From assembly GCA_014802625.1 (NCBI GenBank), contig JAAVBX010000009.1:1-33687 (forward strand): DNA of 33,687 nucleotides, given 5' to 3'. The notes under the pieces are model-generated. The model was not told where the DNA came from. It searched no databases and saw only the letters and a program-made list of their open reading frames with translations. Below are positions 1-7,746 of the stretch, piece after piece. Numbering within the stretch: position 1 is the stretch's first letter; the number at the start of each line of letters is the position of its first letter. The stretch is from a bacterium (GTDB lineage Bacteria > Bacteroidota > Bacteroidia > Bacteroidales > Muribaculaceae). Made by a program: the position numbers and the translations under genes.

Positions 1-122
1 GCGACGGCGAGAAAAATATGTATGTGAAGAACGATATTTCGCATTATGCAACCTGTACGTATTAAACAGAGCATAAAGTTAGCCATAAAATCCCATATTT
101 GCAACAACCACTCCAACAGCTA

Positions 123-447
123 CTCCATGGACCATCCTGCCATCATTCCATCGTATCTTGTTCCTCCATAGACCATCATCCCATCGTTCCAGCGTAATAT
201 TTTTCCATGGTCCTATGGTCTCTGGTCTATGGAGAACCCCGCTACTCCATAGACCATCCCGCCATCATTCCAGCGTAGTATTTTTCTATGGTCCTATGGC
301 CTCTGGTCTATGGAGAACCCCCGCTACTCCATAGACCATCCTGCCATCATTCCATTGTATCTTGTTCCTCCATAGACCATCATCCCATTGTTCCAGCGTA
401 ATATTTTTCCATGGTTCTATGGCCTCTGGTCTATGGACGACCCCCAC
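123..447. repeat. Upstream mosaic repeat array (three units)
   Basis: Three direct copies of one unit lie at 123-234, 245-315 and 327-438. Each opens with CTCCATAGACC (CTCCATGGACC in the first) and closes with GGTCTATGGAG or a one-base variant, so each unit has 11-base inverted ends. The full unit is 112 bases and carries an internal extra CTCCATAGACC. The middle unit is a 71-base version lacking a central segment. Units are joined by short linkers of the type AACCCCCGCTA. Bases 1-122 show no gene. The same family recurs at 1067-1411 in the same orientation. Confidence 0.85.
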
Positions 448-502
448 CCGACGACTCCTTGATTTGTTGGAACACGGATCGGGCGAAATCCTTCACATAC
501 TA

Positions 503-575
503 TAAATAATAATTGCAAATGCAAATATTAGTCCTAAATTTTCACGTTAATATTTGCATTTGCAATTATTATTTA
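503..575 (+). promoter_or_regulatory. 28-base-arm perfect inverted repeat, likely operator of the hipB-like gene
   Basis: Arms 503-530 and 548-575 are exact reverse complements around a 17-base spacer. Each arm contains the smaller palindrome TTGCA-AA-TGCAA (or its complement), which would suit a dimeric HTH repressor. It sits 35 bases before the ATG at 611 of the XRE/HipB-like gene. HipB-type antitoxins are known to repress their own operons through paired palindromic operators, so this is the probable autoregulatory site. Binding itself is inferred. Confidence 0.7.
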
Positions 576-610
576 CTAATTTTGTAGATATCTTAACCCT
601 TGATGATACA

Positions 611-913
611 ATGTGGACTGAATTAAGCGATCCCGCCATAATGAAGCAGCTCGGCGCAAGAATAAAGGATTACCGCATAGGGATGGGAATGCGACAAAGC
701 GACGTCGCAAAGGAATCCGGGGTGAGCCTTAATACGATAAACAAAATAGAATCCGGCAAGCCTGTATCATTCGTGCTGATGATAAGTGTTATGCGCACCC
801 TGAATCTTCTTGAGAATCTGGAATTGCTTGTGCCCGAAAGTCGCATATCCCCCTTGCAACTATTGAAGTTGCAGGGTAAAAAAGTCAAACGTGTAAGATT
901 ACAAAACAACTGA
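611..913 (+). CDS. XRE-family HTH regulator, HipB-like antitoxin
   Basis: This 100-residue protein has one helix-turn-helix of the Cro/C1 type at about residues 26-50 (RQSDVAKESGVSLNTINKIE). Its basic tail (SPLQLLKLQGKK) is typical of the short HipB-like regulators found just before hipA in Bacteroidota. I chose ATG 611 over an in-frame TTG at 554 because the TTG lies inside the palindromic operator. The next frame starts one base after the stop and encodes only the first 51 residues of a HipA-like toxin, so the antitoxin now appears to be an orphan. Its likely remaining role is DNA binding at 503-575. The gene is AT-rich compared with the backbone and is flanked by repeat arrays, which suggests acquired DNA. 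The HTH assignment is secure; the HipB label rests on context. Confidence 0.8.
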   Translation: MWTELSDPAIMKQLGARIKDYRIGMGMRQSDVAKESGVSLNTINKIESGKPVSFVLMISVMRTLNLLENLELLVPESRISPLQLLKLQGKKVKRVRLQNN

Positions 914-914
914 T

Positions 915-1070
915 ATGTTCAATGAAATACCTGTAATTGAAATCCTATTATGGGGACAAAAGGTCGGAGCTATGAGCTGGAACTCAAATCTACGCTTGGC
1001 GGAATTTCAATTCGATGATAAATTCCGTAGGTCAGGTCTTGACGTTTCCCCATTAATGATGTCCCTTTAG
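915..1070 (+). pseudogene. hipA-like toxin gene, N-terminal remnant
   Basis: ATG 915 opens a 51-codon frame whose product begins MFNEIPVIEILLWGQKVG and continues through AEFQFDDKFRRSGLDVSPLMM. This is the pattern of the start of HipA-family toxins (WG..VG.., F.YD..F..SGLD.SP..M). Full HipA proteins are roughly 400 or more residues, with the kinase-like catalytic part further downstream, all of it absent here. The stop codon TAG at 1068-1070 comes exactly where the repeat sequence TTAGTCCCTGG begins. A related TTAGTCCCTGG occurs inside the array at about 1293. The toxin is therefore truncated at a repeat junction and should be inactive. A functional small peptide cannot be excluded. Confidence 0.7.
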
Positions 1071-1411
1071 TCCCTGGTTCTATGGCCTCTGGTCTATGGA
1101 GAACCCCCTGCTACTCCATAGACCATCCTGCCATCATTCCATCGTATCTTGTTCCTCCATAGACCATCATCCCATCGTTCCAGCGTAATATTTTTCTATG
1201 GTCCTATGGCCTATGGTCTATGGAGAACCCTCCGTTACTCATTAGTCTATGGTTCTATGGCCTCTGGTCTATGGACAACCCCCCGCTACTCATTAGTCCC
1301 TGGTCCTATGGCTCCTGGTCTATGGAGAACCCCCGTTACTCATTAGACCATGGTTCTATGGCCTATGGTCTATGGAGAACCCCCGCTCACCCGACCCCAT
1401 GGTCTATGGAG
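1067..1411. repeat. Downstream mosaic repeat array
   Basis: This is the same family as at 123-447. A half unit ends at 1101 and a full 112-base unit spans 1114-1225. Three shorter units of about 50 bases follow; they open with CTCATTAG instead of CTCCATAG and end with GGTCTATGGAC or GGTCTATGGAG at 1276, 1327 and 1377. A last GGTCTATGGAG lies at 1401-1411. Small frames that cross the array encode repeated GLWRTP-like peptides and look like by-products of the repeat. Confidence 0.85.
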
Positions 1412-1452
1412 AAAAGGAGCGGCCGTCTCCCGTCATCCGGGACACGGCCGCT
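1412..1452 (-). terminator. Intrinsic terminator of the kor operon
   Basis: AGCGGCCGT at 1418-1426 pairs with ACGGCCGCT at 1444-1452, and the stem continues inward through TCCCG/CGGGA. On the minus strand the hairpin is followed by CCTTTTC. It lies about 30 bases after the korC stop. Confidence 0.7.
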
Positions 1453-1482
1453 ATATCGGCTTAATGGAATATTGACTAACCC

Positions 1483-2025
1483 TTACTTCTTCAGGAGCTG
1501 ACGGCCCTTCTCGATAGCCTGCTCATTGAGCGGAATCAGCTTGTGGTGACGCTCCGGAAGCGACTTCTTCAAGCCCTTGATCACATTCTCCATCGGGAGC
1601 TTATAACGCATGGCCTCCAGAAGCGCACCCATGACCACCATATTGTAGGCCTTGGAGTTGCCGATCTCCAGAGTAGCGTCCATAGCATCGATCGGATAGA
1701 TCGTGATATCGTCGCGCTTCGGATGATTGTGGATACCATTGGTGTCATAGATAAGAATACCGCCCGGCTTAACTTTCGGTGCGAACTTATCGAGACTCTG
1801 CTGATTGAGAGCGATCACGTTGTCGTAGGAATCCAGCACCGGTGAGGAGATCTTCTCATCAGAGAGAATCACTGTCACGTTAGCTGTGCCGCCACGCTGC
1901 TCCGGACCATAGGAGGGCATCCAGGTGACCTCCTTATCGTCCATCAGACCCGAGTATGCCAGGATCTTGCCCATAGAGAGCACACCCTGTCCGCCGAAAC
2001 CGGCGATGATGATTTCTTCTTTCAT
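1483..2025 (-). CDS. korC: 2-oxoacid:ferredoxin oxidoreductase, gamma subunit
   Basis: This 180-residue protein matches the gamma subunit of the pyruvate/2-oxoglutarate:ferredoxin oxidoreductase superfamily. It begins EIIIAGFGGQGVLSMGKILA, the family's glycine-rich opening, followed by the SYGPEQRGG motif near residue 40 and N..ALNQQSLDKF near residue 72. In this enzyme class the gamma chain completes the substrate and CoA site alongside the alpha and beta chains. It is the last gene of korD-korA-korB-korC and starts 27 bases after korB, with a terminator hairpin behind it. The gamma chain is separate from alpha here, whereas some relatives have a fused gamma-alpha protein. The 2-oxoglutarate preference is inferred from gene order. 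Confidence 0.9.
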   Translation of the reverse strand: MKEEIIIAGFGGQGVLSMGKILAYSGLMDDKEVTWMPSYGPEQRGGTANVTVILSDEKISSPVLDSYDNVIALNQQSLDKFAPKVKPGGILIYDTNGIHNHPKRDDITIYPIDAMDATLEIGNSKAYNMVVMGALLEAMRYKLPMENVIKGLKKSLPERHHKLIPLNEQAIEKGRQLLKK

Positions 2026-2052
2026 AAGTGTAGATTCTATATGGGTATAGGT

Positions 2053-2817
2053 TTATTTGACGTCCTTAAGGTCGCCCAGAGGATATTTCTCAAACATATT
2101 CTGAGCCATCCATTCATTGGCCTTCTCGGGGCTCATCTTCCAGCCGGAGTTGCAGGTCGATACGACCTCCACAACCGATGTGCCCTTCTTGTCGAGGGCA
2201 TTCTGGAACGCCTTCTTGAGAGCGGCTTTCGTCTTGCGGACGTTGCCCGGAGTGTGGACGGACTGACGTGTCACATAGCATGTGCCGTCGAGAATCGCCA
2301 TAAGGTTGGTGATCTCAAGCGGGTGTCCGTTAAGGTCTACACGACGTCCGTAGGGAGTCGTAGCCGTCTTCTGGCCTACGAGGGTCGTGGGGGCCATCTG
2401 ACCGCCTGTCATGCCATAGATGGCATTGTTGACGAAGACCATCACAATGTTCTCGCCACGGTTGGCGGCGTGGATCGACTCTGCGGTGCCGATGGCCGAC
2501 ATGTCGCCGTCACCCTGATATGTGAAGACAACGTCCTCGGGCCAGAGACGCGAGATGGCGGTCGCAACCGCAGGAGCGCGGCCATGGGCGGCCTCGACCC
2601 AGTCGACGTCGATATAGTTGTAGGCGAATACGGCGCAGCCTACGGGCGACACGCCGACCGTCTTTTCTGTGAGGCCCATTTCGGCGATTACCTCGGCCAA
2701 TAGCTTATGGATGACGCCATGGCTGCAGCCCGGGCAGTAGTGCATGTGCACTTGATCGAGAAGTTCCGGCGCGCAATACACCTTGTTCTCGGGGCGGATG
2801 ATATCTTGGATTTCCAT
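2053..2817 (-). CDS. korB: 2-oxoacid:ferredoxin oxidoreductase, beta (TPP-binding) subunit
   Basis: The protein of 254 residues carries the thiamine diphosphate site: GDGDMSAIG around residue 100 followed by VFVNN about 25 residues later, the GDG...NN pattern. HYCPGCSHG near the start (Cys28, Cys31) is the conserved opening of these beta chains, where cysteines help hold the [4Fe-4S] cluster. It catalyses CoA-dependent oxidative decarboxylation of a 2-oxoacid together with korA and passes electrons to ferredoxin. It lies 49 bases after korA and just before korC. The length fits short KorB chains. Confidence 0.92.
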   Translation of the reverse strand: MEIQDIIRPENKVYCAPELLDQVHMHYCPGCSHGVIHKLLAEVIAEMGLTEKTVGVSPVGCAVFAYNYIDVDWVEAAHGRAPAVATAISRLWPEDVVFTYQGDGDMSAIGTAESIHAANRGENIVMVFVNNAIYGMTGGQMAPTTLVGQKTATTPYGRRVDLNGHPLEITNLMAILDGTCYVTRQSVHTPGNVRKTKAALKKAFQNALDKKGTSVVEVVSTCNSGWKMSPEKANEWMAQNMFEKYPLGDLKDVK

Positions 2818-2866
2818 CGTTGGATTCGGTTTTAATAGAAGGATTTTGATCGGGTGCAGGCGAGGT

Positions 2867-3949
2867 TTATTTCACGATTTTCTCCTCAAGGGCCTTCACC
2901 ACTTCATCGGGGCTGGGAATGATGCCACCCAGACGTCCGAAATGCTCCACGGGAAGATTGTCATGGACGGCGAGACGCACATCCTCGATCATCTGGCCGG
3001 CATTCAGCTCGACGCAGAGAATTCCCTTCTTCCCTTCGGCAGCACGCGCGATAGCCTCTGTCGGGAAGGGCCAGAGGGTGATCGGGCGGACGATGCCGAC
3101 CTTGATGCCCTTCTCGGCTGCCAGCTCCTTGGCCTTCGTGCAGATACGGGCGATCGAGCCGAACGCCACGATCAGGTAGTCGGCTCCCTCGACATCGATC
3201 TCCTCCCAGCGGGTCTCGTTCTTCTCGATCTCGCGGTAGCGGGCCTGGAGCTTGTGGTTGATCTCCTCCATGCGGGCCGACTCAAGCTCAAGCGATGTCA
3301 CGACGTTGCGCTTGCGGCCACCCTTGCGGCCGTCGGCCGCCCAGGGGCACTGCTCGCGGATCTCCTCCTCCGTGCGGCGCGGACGCTGCTCCGGAAGGAC
3401 TACCTTCTCCATCATCTGGCCCACGATGCCGTCGGCAAGGATCATGGCGGGGTTGGTATATTTGAACGCGAGGTCAAAGCCGAGACCGACGAAGTCCACC
3501 ATCTCCTGCACCGTCGAGGGCGCCAGAACGATCAGATGATAGTCGCCGTGGCCGCCACCCTTGGTGGCCTGGAAGTAGTCGGCCTGAGAGGGCTGGATCG
3601 TGCCCAGACCGGGGCCGCCGCGCATCACGTTCAGAATCAGGGCCGGCAGCGACGCTGCCGCTATATATGAGATGCCCTCCTGCTTCAGGCTGACGCCGGG
3701 CGACGACGAGGATGTCATCACGGCCTTGCCGGAGGCCGCGCCGCCGTAGACCATGTTGATTGCTGCCACTTCGGATTCTGCCTGCAGTACGACCATGCCG
3801 GTCGTCTCCCACGGCATAAGCTCCTCGAGTGTCTCCAGCACTTCCGACTGGGGGGTGATCGGGTAGCCGAAATAGCCGTCGCAGCCGTAGCGGATCGCGG
3901 CGTGGGCGATGGCCTCGTTACCCTTCATGAGTCTTACCTCTTCTTTCAT
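2867..3949 (-). CDS. korA: 2-oxoacid:ferredoxin oxidoreductase, alpha subunit
   Basis: This 360-residue alpha chain starts KEEVRLMKGNEAIAHAAIRYG and has the family motif GYPITPQSEVLETL at about residues 33-46. SSSSPGVSLKQEGISY and ESEVAAINMVYGGA follow, all typical of KorA. The second half has the transketolase C-domain-like pattern (YLIVAFGSIARI, VGIVRPITLWPFP). There is no fused gamma domain, since korC is separate. The neighbours are ferredoxin gene korD upstream and korB downstream, all on the minus strand. The complex likely makes or consumes 2-oxoglutarate in the reductive or branched TCA pathway of anaerobes. The exact substrate cannot be read from the sequence. Confidence 0.92.
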   Translation of the reverse strand: MKEEVRLMKGNEAIAHAAIRYGCDGYFGYPITPQSEVLETLEELMPWETTGMVVLQAESEVAAINMVYGGAASGKAVMTSSSSPGVSLKQEGISYIAAASLPALILNVMRGGPGLGTIQPSQADYFQATKGGGHGDYHLIVLAPSTVQEMVDFVGLGFDLAFKYTNPAMILADGIVGQMMEKVVLPEQRPRRTEEEIREQCPWAADGRKGGRKRNVVTSLELESARMEEINHKLQARYREIEKNETRWEEIDVEGADYLIVAFGSIARICTKAKELAAEKGIKVGIVRPITLWPFPTEAIARAAEGKKGILCVELNAGQMIEDVRLAVHDNLPVEHFGRLGGIIPSPDEVVKALEEKIVK

Positions 3950-4011
3950 ATTCGGTGTAATGTTAGTTCAAGGGTTTGGTTTAAGGATTTTTTCCAGAGT
4001 AATGACCTCTT

Positions 4012-4242
4012 TCAGTCTACTTTTACGCGGTATACTTCGATGCACGCGTCCGGACATACCCATGCGCAGGAACAGCAACCCGTGCAGTTGTCGGGATTGG
4101 CCATATAGGCATAGTGATAACCGCGGTCGTTCACCTCGTTTGCCTGAAGCGACAGTGTGTCTGTCGGACATGCCACCACACAGAGATCGCAGCCTTTGCA
4201 ACGCTCCACATTCACTGTGACGGCACCTTTTACTTTTGCCAT
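4012..4242 (-). CDS. korD: 4Fe-4S dicluster ferredoxin subunit
   Basis: This small protein of 76 residues has two complete [4Fe-4S] motifs of the CxxCxxCxxxCP type: Cys15, 18, 21, 25 and Cys53, 56, 59, 63. It is the first gene of the kor operon, about 60 bases upstream of korA, and so is the delta or ferredoxin-like subunit that takes electrons from the KorAB core. The intervening segment (about residues 30-50) is the usual linker between clusters. No other domain is present. The motifs are unambiguous, and the assignment to the complex follows from gene order. Confidence 0.92.
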   Translation of the reverse strand: MAKVKGAVTVNVERCKGCDLCVVACPTDTLSLQANEVNDRGYHYAYMANPDNCTGCCSCAWVCPDACIEVYRVKVD

Positions 4243-4312
4243 ATACTATTGATTTTTAGATACTTGACGACCTGAGTGAGACCGTCATGTTTTTCATGAT
4301 GTTACTTTTTTA

Positions 4313-4320
4313 CAAATGTA
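4313..4320 (-). promoter_or_regulatory. Possible -7 element of the kor operon promoter
   Basis: On the minus strand this reads TACATTTG, matching the Bacteroidota TAnnTTTG consensus, about 70 bases before korD. A good -33 TTG at the usual distance is not seen. Confidence 0.4.
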
Positions 4321-4374
4321 GTCAATTTAAAGGGTTTATGGGGCGAAGTTTTATATGTTGTGCAACATATTTCT

Positions 4375-5079
4375 TTATTTTCCTCCGCGCTCCAGCTCTC
4401 TGGCGAGCAGCTCCACACCTTTTGTGGCCGGCGCTTTTATCACTTTCAGGCCGGGTATACCCGGCGTCGGCGCCGGATTGGGATCTATATAATAGATCGG
4501 CACCCCGGGCCGCACGTAGTGGATCAGCCCCGCCGCCGGATACACCACCAGCGATGTCCCGATGACGACGAATATATCGGCCTCGCTCACAAGCTCCACG
4601 GCGCGCTCGATCATCGGCACCGGCTCCTGAAAAAATACGATATGCGGACGCATCAGGTCCCCTCGCTTGCCGCGTGTCTCGGGTGTCGTCTCAAGATGGT
4701 CGGCGTCGAGGGTCTCGATGTAGTCGGGGTCGCTGACGGAGCGAATCTTCATGAGTTCTCCGTGAAGATGCAGTATTTTCGATGAGCCGGCCCGTTCATG
4801 CAGGTCGTCAACGTTCTGCGTGATTATACTGACGTCGTAGTCTTTCTCAAGTTCGGCAAGGGCGATATGGGCCGCGTTGGGCTCTGCCGAGAGAAGGGCG
4901 CGACGCCGCTCGTTGTAGAAGCGATGGATCAGCGCGGGATTGCGGCGGAAGCCGTCGGCCGAGGCCACATCCATCACCGGATAGTTCTCCCAGAGACCAT
5001 CTGCGTCGCGGAAGGTCTTTATGCCGCTCTCGGCTGATATGCCGGCGCCGGTGGATATCACTAATTTGGGTTTTGTCAT
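4375..5079 (-). CDS. Sir2-family NAD-dependent protein deacylase, class III-like
   Basis: Translation from ATG 5079 gives 234 residues starting MTKPKLVISTGAGISAESG. A longer in-frame reading to 5136 adds residues that are encoded by the inverted-repeat element, so I reject it. Sirtuin motifs are GAGISAESGIKTFRD (residues 11-25), TQNVDDLHE (88-96), catalytic His106 in HLHGE, RPHIVFF and GTSLVVYPAAGL. Tyr55 and Arg58 form the YxxR signature that binds acidic acyl groups (succinyl, malonyl) in class III sirtuins such as SIRT5 and CobB. The stretch between LHGE and RPHIV contains no cysteine, so the usual four-Cys zinc site is missing. I believe this occurs in other Bacteroidota sirtuins. It is the only gene between the kor operon and the large intergenic region. 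Confidence 0.9.
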   Translation of the reverse strand: MTKPKLVISTGAGISAESGIKTFRDADGLWENYPVMDVASADGFRRNPALIHRFYNERRRALLSAEPNAAHIALAELEKDYDVSIITQNVDDLHERAGSSKILHLHGELMKIRSVSDPDYIETLDADHLETTPETRGKRGDLMRPHIVFFQEPVPMIERAVELVSEADIFVVIGTSLVVYPAAGLIHYVRPGVPIYYIDPNPAPTPGIPGLKVIKAPATKGVELLARELERGGK

Positions 5080-5124
5080 TTTTTTGAGGTGCTTTTTTAC
5101 GCCGGGAATCCATCCCCCGGTCAA

Positions 5125-5316
5125 GTAGCTGGTCAAATTAAACGCATATTATACGCTCTGGCGATTTTGAGTCGATTTGGGCGCGGAGCGAAGGAGCGAT
5201 GCGGGCATCGTGACTGAGTGACAAGGCCAAAGCGGCCAAAATCGCCAAGCGTAGGATATGCGAGATTCAATCATGGAAATGAAACGTTATTATATCGTTT
5301 TAATTTGAACAGCTAC
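5125..5316. repeat. Long imperfect inverted-repeat (hairpin) element
   Basis: Outer arms GTAGCTG.TCAAATTAAA (5125-5142) and its complement (5299-5316) enclose a longer pair of arms, 5143-5169 and 5237-5262. The inner arms match except for a few bases (CGCATAT..TACGCT..GGCGATTTTG). The pairing continues inward to about 5181/5226. The apex contains GATGC-GG-GCATC and a run of GCGGAGCGAAGGAGCGATGC. The right side has an extra 36-base segment (5263-5298) that looks like a partial repeat of the left. It resembles a REP/MITE-type unit and lies between the likely sirtuin promoter and the sirtuin gene. Confidence 0.75.
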
Positions 5317-5324
5317 TTTAAGCC

Positions 5325-5355
5325 CAAAGATACGCTATTTTTCCGAGATTTGCAA
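5325..5355 (-). promoter_or_regulatory. Bacteroidota-type promoter upstream of the sirtuin gene
   Basis: On the minus strand TTG (5355-5353), a 20-base spacer and TATCTTTG (5332-5325) fit the TTG-N19-21-TAnnTTTG consensus. The start codon at 5079 is about 240 bases downstream, so the leader would contain the inverted-repeat element. Confidence 0.65.
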
Positions 5356-5645
5356 GAGAAAAATGGCGGCGAACCCTCACGGGCGCGCCACCATCCTCTT
5401 TCTTTTCGGGGAAACTGCCCGTAGACTTTCCTGATCTCTACACTTGACTCTTTTTCAAGTAACCCCGAATCGATAATCTCTGTGTGTTGTTGTGTATACC
5501 AATATTCAACCAAACAAACATCCGGGCGCGGTCTTCCACCTCCGTGCCCCGACGGTCCTTATCCTGTTCTCACAGGCATCGGCCTGCATTTTTGTAACGT
5601 TCAGGCTCTTCGCGCATGGTCCTCTGAGCCTGTTGAAAATTGACC
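5356..5645 (-). other. Gene-free stretch with a possible structured RNA
   Basis: I see no convincing protein gene here; the small frames have no recognisable features and overlap one another on both strands. On the minus strand two hairpins follow a promoter-like sequence at 5650-5680: CAGGCTC/GAGCCTG (5626-5632 with 5602-5608) and CAGGC-CGAT-GCCTG (5573-5586). This arrangement could be a small RNA or a long leader. I could not match it to 6S RNA, SRP RNA, tmRNA or RNase P by eye. Confidence 0.3.
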
Positions 5646-5649
5646 GATG

Positions 5650-5680
5650 CAAAGTTGGTAAATTTTTATCAGATTACCAA
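5650..5680 (-). promoter_or_regulatory. Promoter-like sequence pointing into the gene-free stretch
   Basis: On the minus strand TTG (5680-5678), 20 bases, then CAACTTTG (5657-5650). The spacing is ideal. The -7 element has C instead of T at its first base. Confidence 0.45.
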
Positions 5681-5784
5681 ATGTTTTATGAAAAATTTTT
5701 AATATTTGTAAATTATTCCTTTGATAATTGCCTATTTGAAAGGTAATCAGGTGGCTATATTGGCAATTTATTATTATCATTATG

Positions 5785-5820
5785 TCAAAAAAAGAAGCCC
5801 CTGCCGATAGACAGGGGCTT
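5785..5820 (-). terminator. Intrinsic terminator of the GAPDH gene
   Basis: AAGCCCCTG (5795-5803) and CAGGGGCTT (5812-5820) form a perfect 9-base stem. On the minus strand it is followed by CTTTTTTT. It lies 25 bases after the GAPDH stop codon. Confidence 0.9.
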
Positions 5821-5844
5821 GAAGTATGTTCAGATTTTTTAGAA

Positions 5845-6879
<1,035 letters not shown>

Positions 6880-6981
6880 CTATTTAAATTTTTTATTCTT
6901 TTCGTAAAATTTTTTTACCTTTTGTTGTTATAATTGCAGCCCACCCGCTTGGCAGACTTTGTCCAGCCATGTTTACGACTG

Positions 6982-6989
6982 CAAAATTA
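6982..6989 (-). promoter_or_regulatory. Likely -7 element of the GAPDH promoter
   Basis: The minus strand reads TAATTTTG, followed by CAGTCG, a common Bacteroidota start context. No clear TTG is seen at -33. The leader would be about 120 bases. The rest of the 6856-7166 gap holds only AT-rich sequence and a small hairpin at 7048-7069 (TAAAGCAT/ATGCTTTA). Confidence 0.5.
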
Positions 6990-7166
6990 GCAAAAATTTT
7001 TCTAATTTTCTCATCGTTCAGGTTGAAACTTTTGTCAAAAGCTGTTTTAAAGCATGTTTTTATGCTTTAGCCCCTCTCCCGACTTTTGTCTCGCGTGGCC
7101 GGCACGACTGTTGAGGAGTTTCCCCTCTCTGTCTATATAACCGATTAAATCCATAATTTATCGCAT

Positions 7167-7622
7167 ATGAGCAAATTTTTAAATGATTTTAAAGAATTCG
7201 CCCTCAAGGGGAATATCGTTGACATGGCTGTCGGTGTCATCATCGGCGGAGCCTTCGGTAAAATCGTGACCTCGCTGGTCAACGACATCATCATGCCGGT
7301 CGTCTCTCTCGCTACGGGTGGAGTCAATTTCTCCGATAAGTCGATCGAGTTGAGTCAGGCCGTCAAGGATCCTGTCACCAATGAGATCGTGAAGGAGGCC
7401 GTCACCTGGAACTATGGTATGTTCATCCAGAATATCATCGATTTCCTGATTATAGCGATTTGTATCTTCGTGGCTATCCGAATGGCTATGAAGCTCAAGA
7501 AGAAGGAGGCTGAGCCCGAGCCCGCTCCCGCCGCTCCCGAGCCGACGAAGGAGGAGGTGCTCCTCACTCAGATCCGCGACCTGCTTGAGAAGCAGGCCAA
7601 CACCCCCGCTTCCAAAAATTGA
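7167..7622 (+). CDS. mscL: Large-conductance mechanosensitive channel
   Basis: This 151-residue protein is a standard MscL: the N-terminal amphipathic FLNDFKEFALKGNIVDMAVGVIIGGAFGKIV leads into the first membrane helix. The second helix is around FIQNIIDFLIIAICIFVAI (residues 90-108), followed by the charged RMAMKLKKKEAE cytoplasmic segment. It forms a homopentameric pore in the inner membrane that opens under hypo-osmotic stress. The cytoplasmic tail is Pro/Ala/Glu-rich (residues 112-132), with a final helix typical of the family (LLTQIRDLL). It is a single gene, divergent from GAPDH and convergent with ychF, with two palindromes behind it. The promoter is not obvious. Confidence 0.96.
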   Translation: MSKFLNDFKEFALKGNIVDMAVGVIIGGAFGKIVTSLVNDIIMPVVSLATGGVNFSDKSIELSQAVKDPVTNEIVKEAVTWNYGMFIQNIIDFLIIAICIFVAIRMAMKLKKKEAEPEPAPAAPEPTKEEVLLTQIRDLLEKQANTPASKN

Positions 7623-7642
7623 TCCCTGTTGATTCGGATATC

Positions 7643-7662
7643 GAAGGTGTTTAAACACCTTC
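7643..7662. repeat. 20-base perfect palindrome after mscL
   Basis: GAAGGTGTTTAAACACCTTC equals its own reverse complement. It lies 20 bases after the mscL stop and has no T-run behind it. It could be part of mscL 3' end formation or a protein-binding site. Confidence 0.6.
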
Positions 7663-7683
7663 ATCCGCTATAACAAGCAACTG

Positions 7684-7728
7684 CATATGAAATTGGCGCG
7701 CCTTTTTCGGGCGCGCCAATTTCATATG
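7684..7728. terminator. 19-base-arm hairpin between mscL and ychF, probable bidirectional terminator
   Basis: CATATGAAATTGGCGCGCC (7684-7702) pairs perfectly with 7710-7728 around the loop TTTTTCG. The hairpin is centred between convergent mscL (plus) and ychF (minus; stop 19 bases away), the usual place for a two-way terminator. No T-run follows on either strand, so the mechanism is uncertain. Confidence 0.6.
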
Positions 7729-7746
7729 ATAGTGTTGCGGTGGGCT

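Noticed and set aside
554..610. Upstream TTG start for the hipB-like gene
   Set aside because: It lies inside the operator palindrome; ATG 611 gives the normal HipB length.
1149..1501. Two small plus-strand frames over the repeat array (1149-1346 and 1220-1501)
   Set aside because: They encode repeated GLWRTP-type peptides that follow the repeat unit; no start signal and no recognisable domain.
5080..5136. N-terminal extension of the sirtuin to 5136
   Set aside because: The extra residues are encoded by DNA that overlaps the inverted-repeat element; the family start is at 5079.
5313..5513. Minus-strand frame of 66 codons upstream of the sirtuin
   Set aside because: Non-ATG start, no domain, and overlaps the sirtuin promoter; more likely untranslated.
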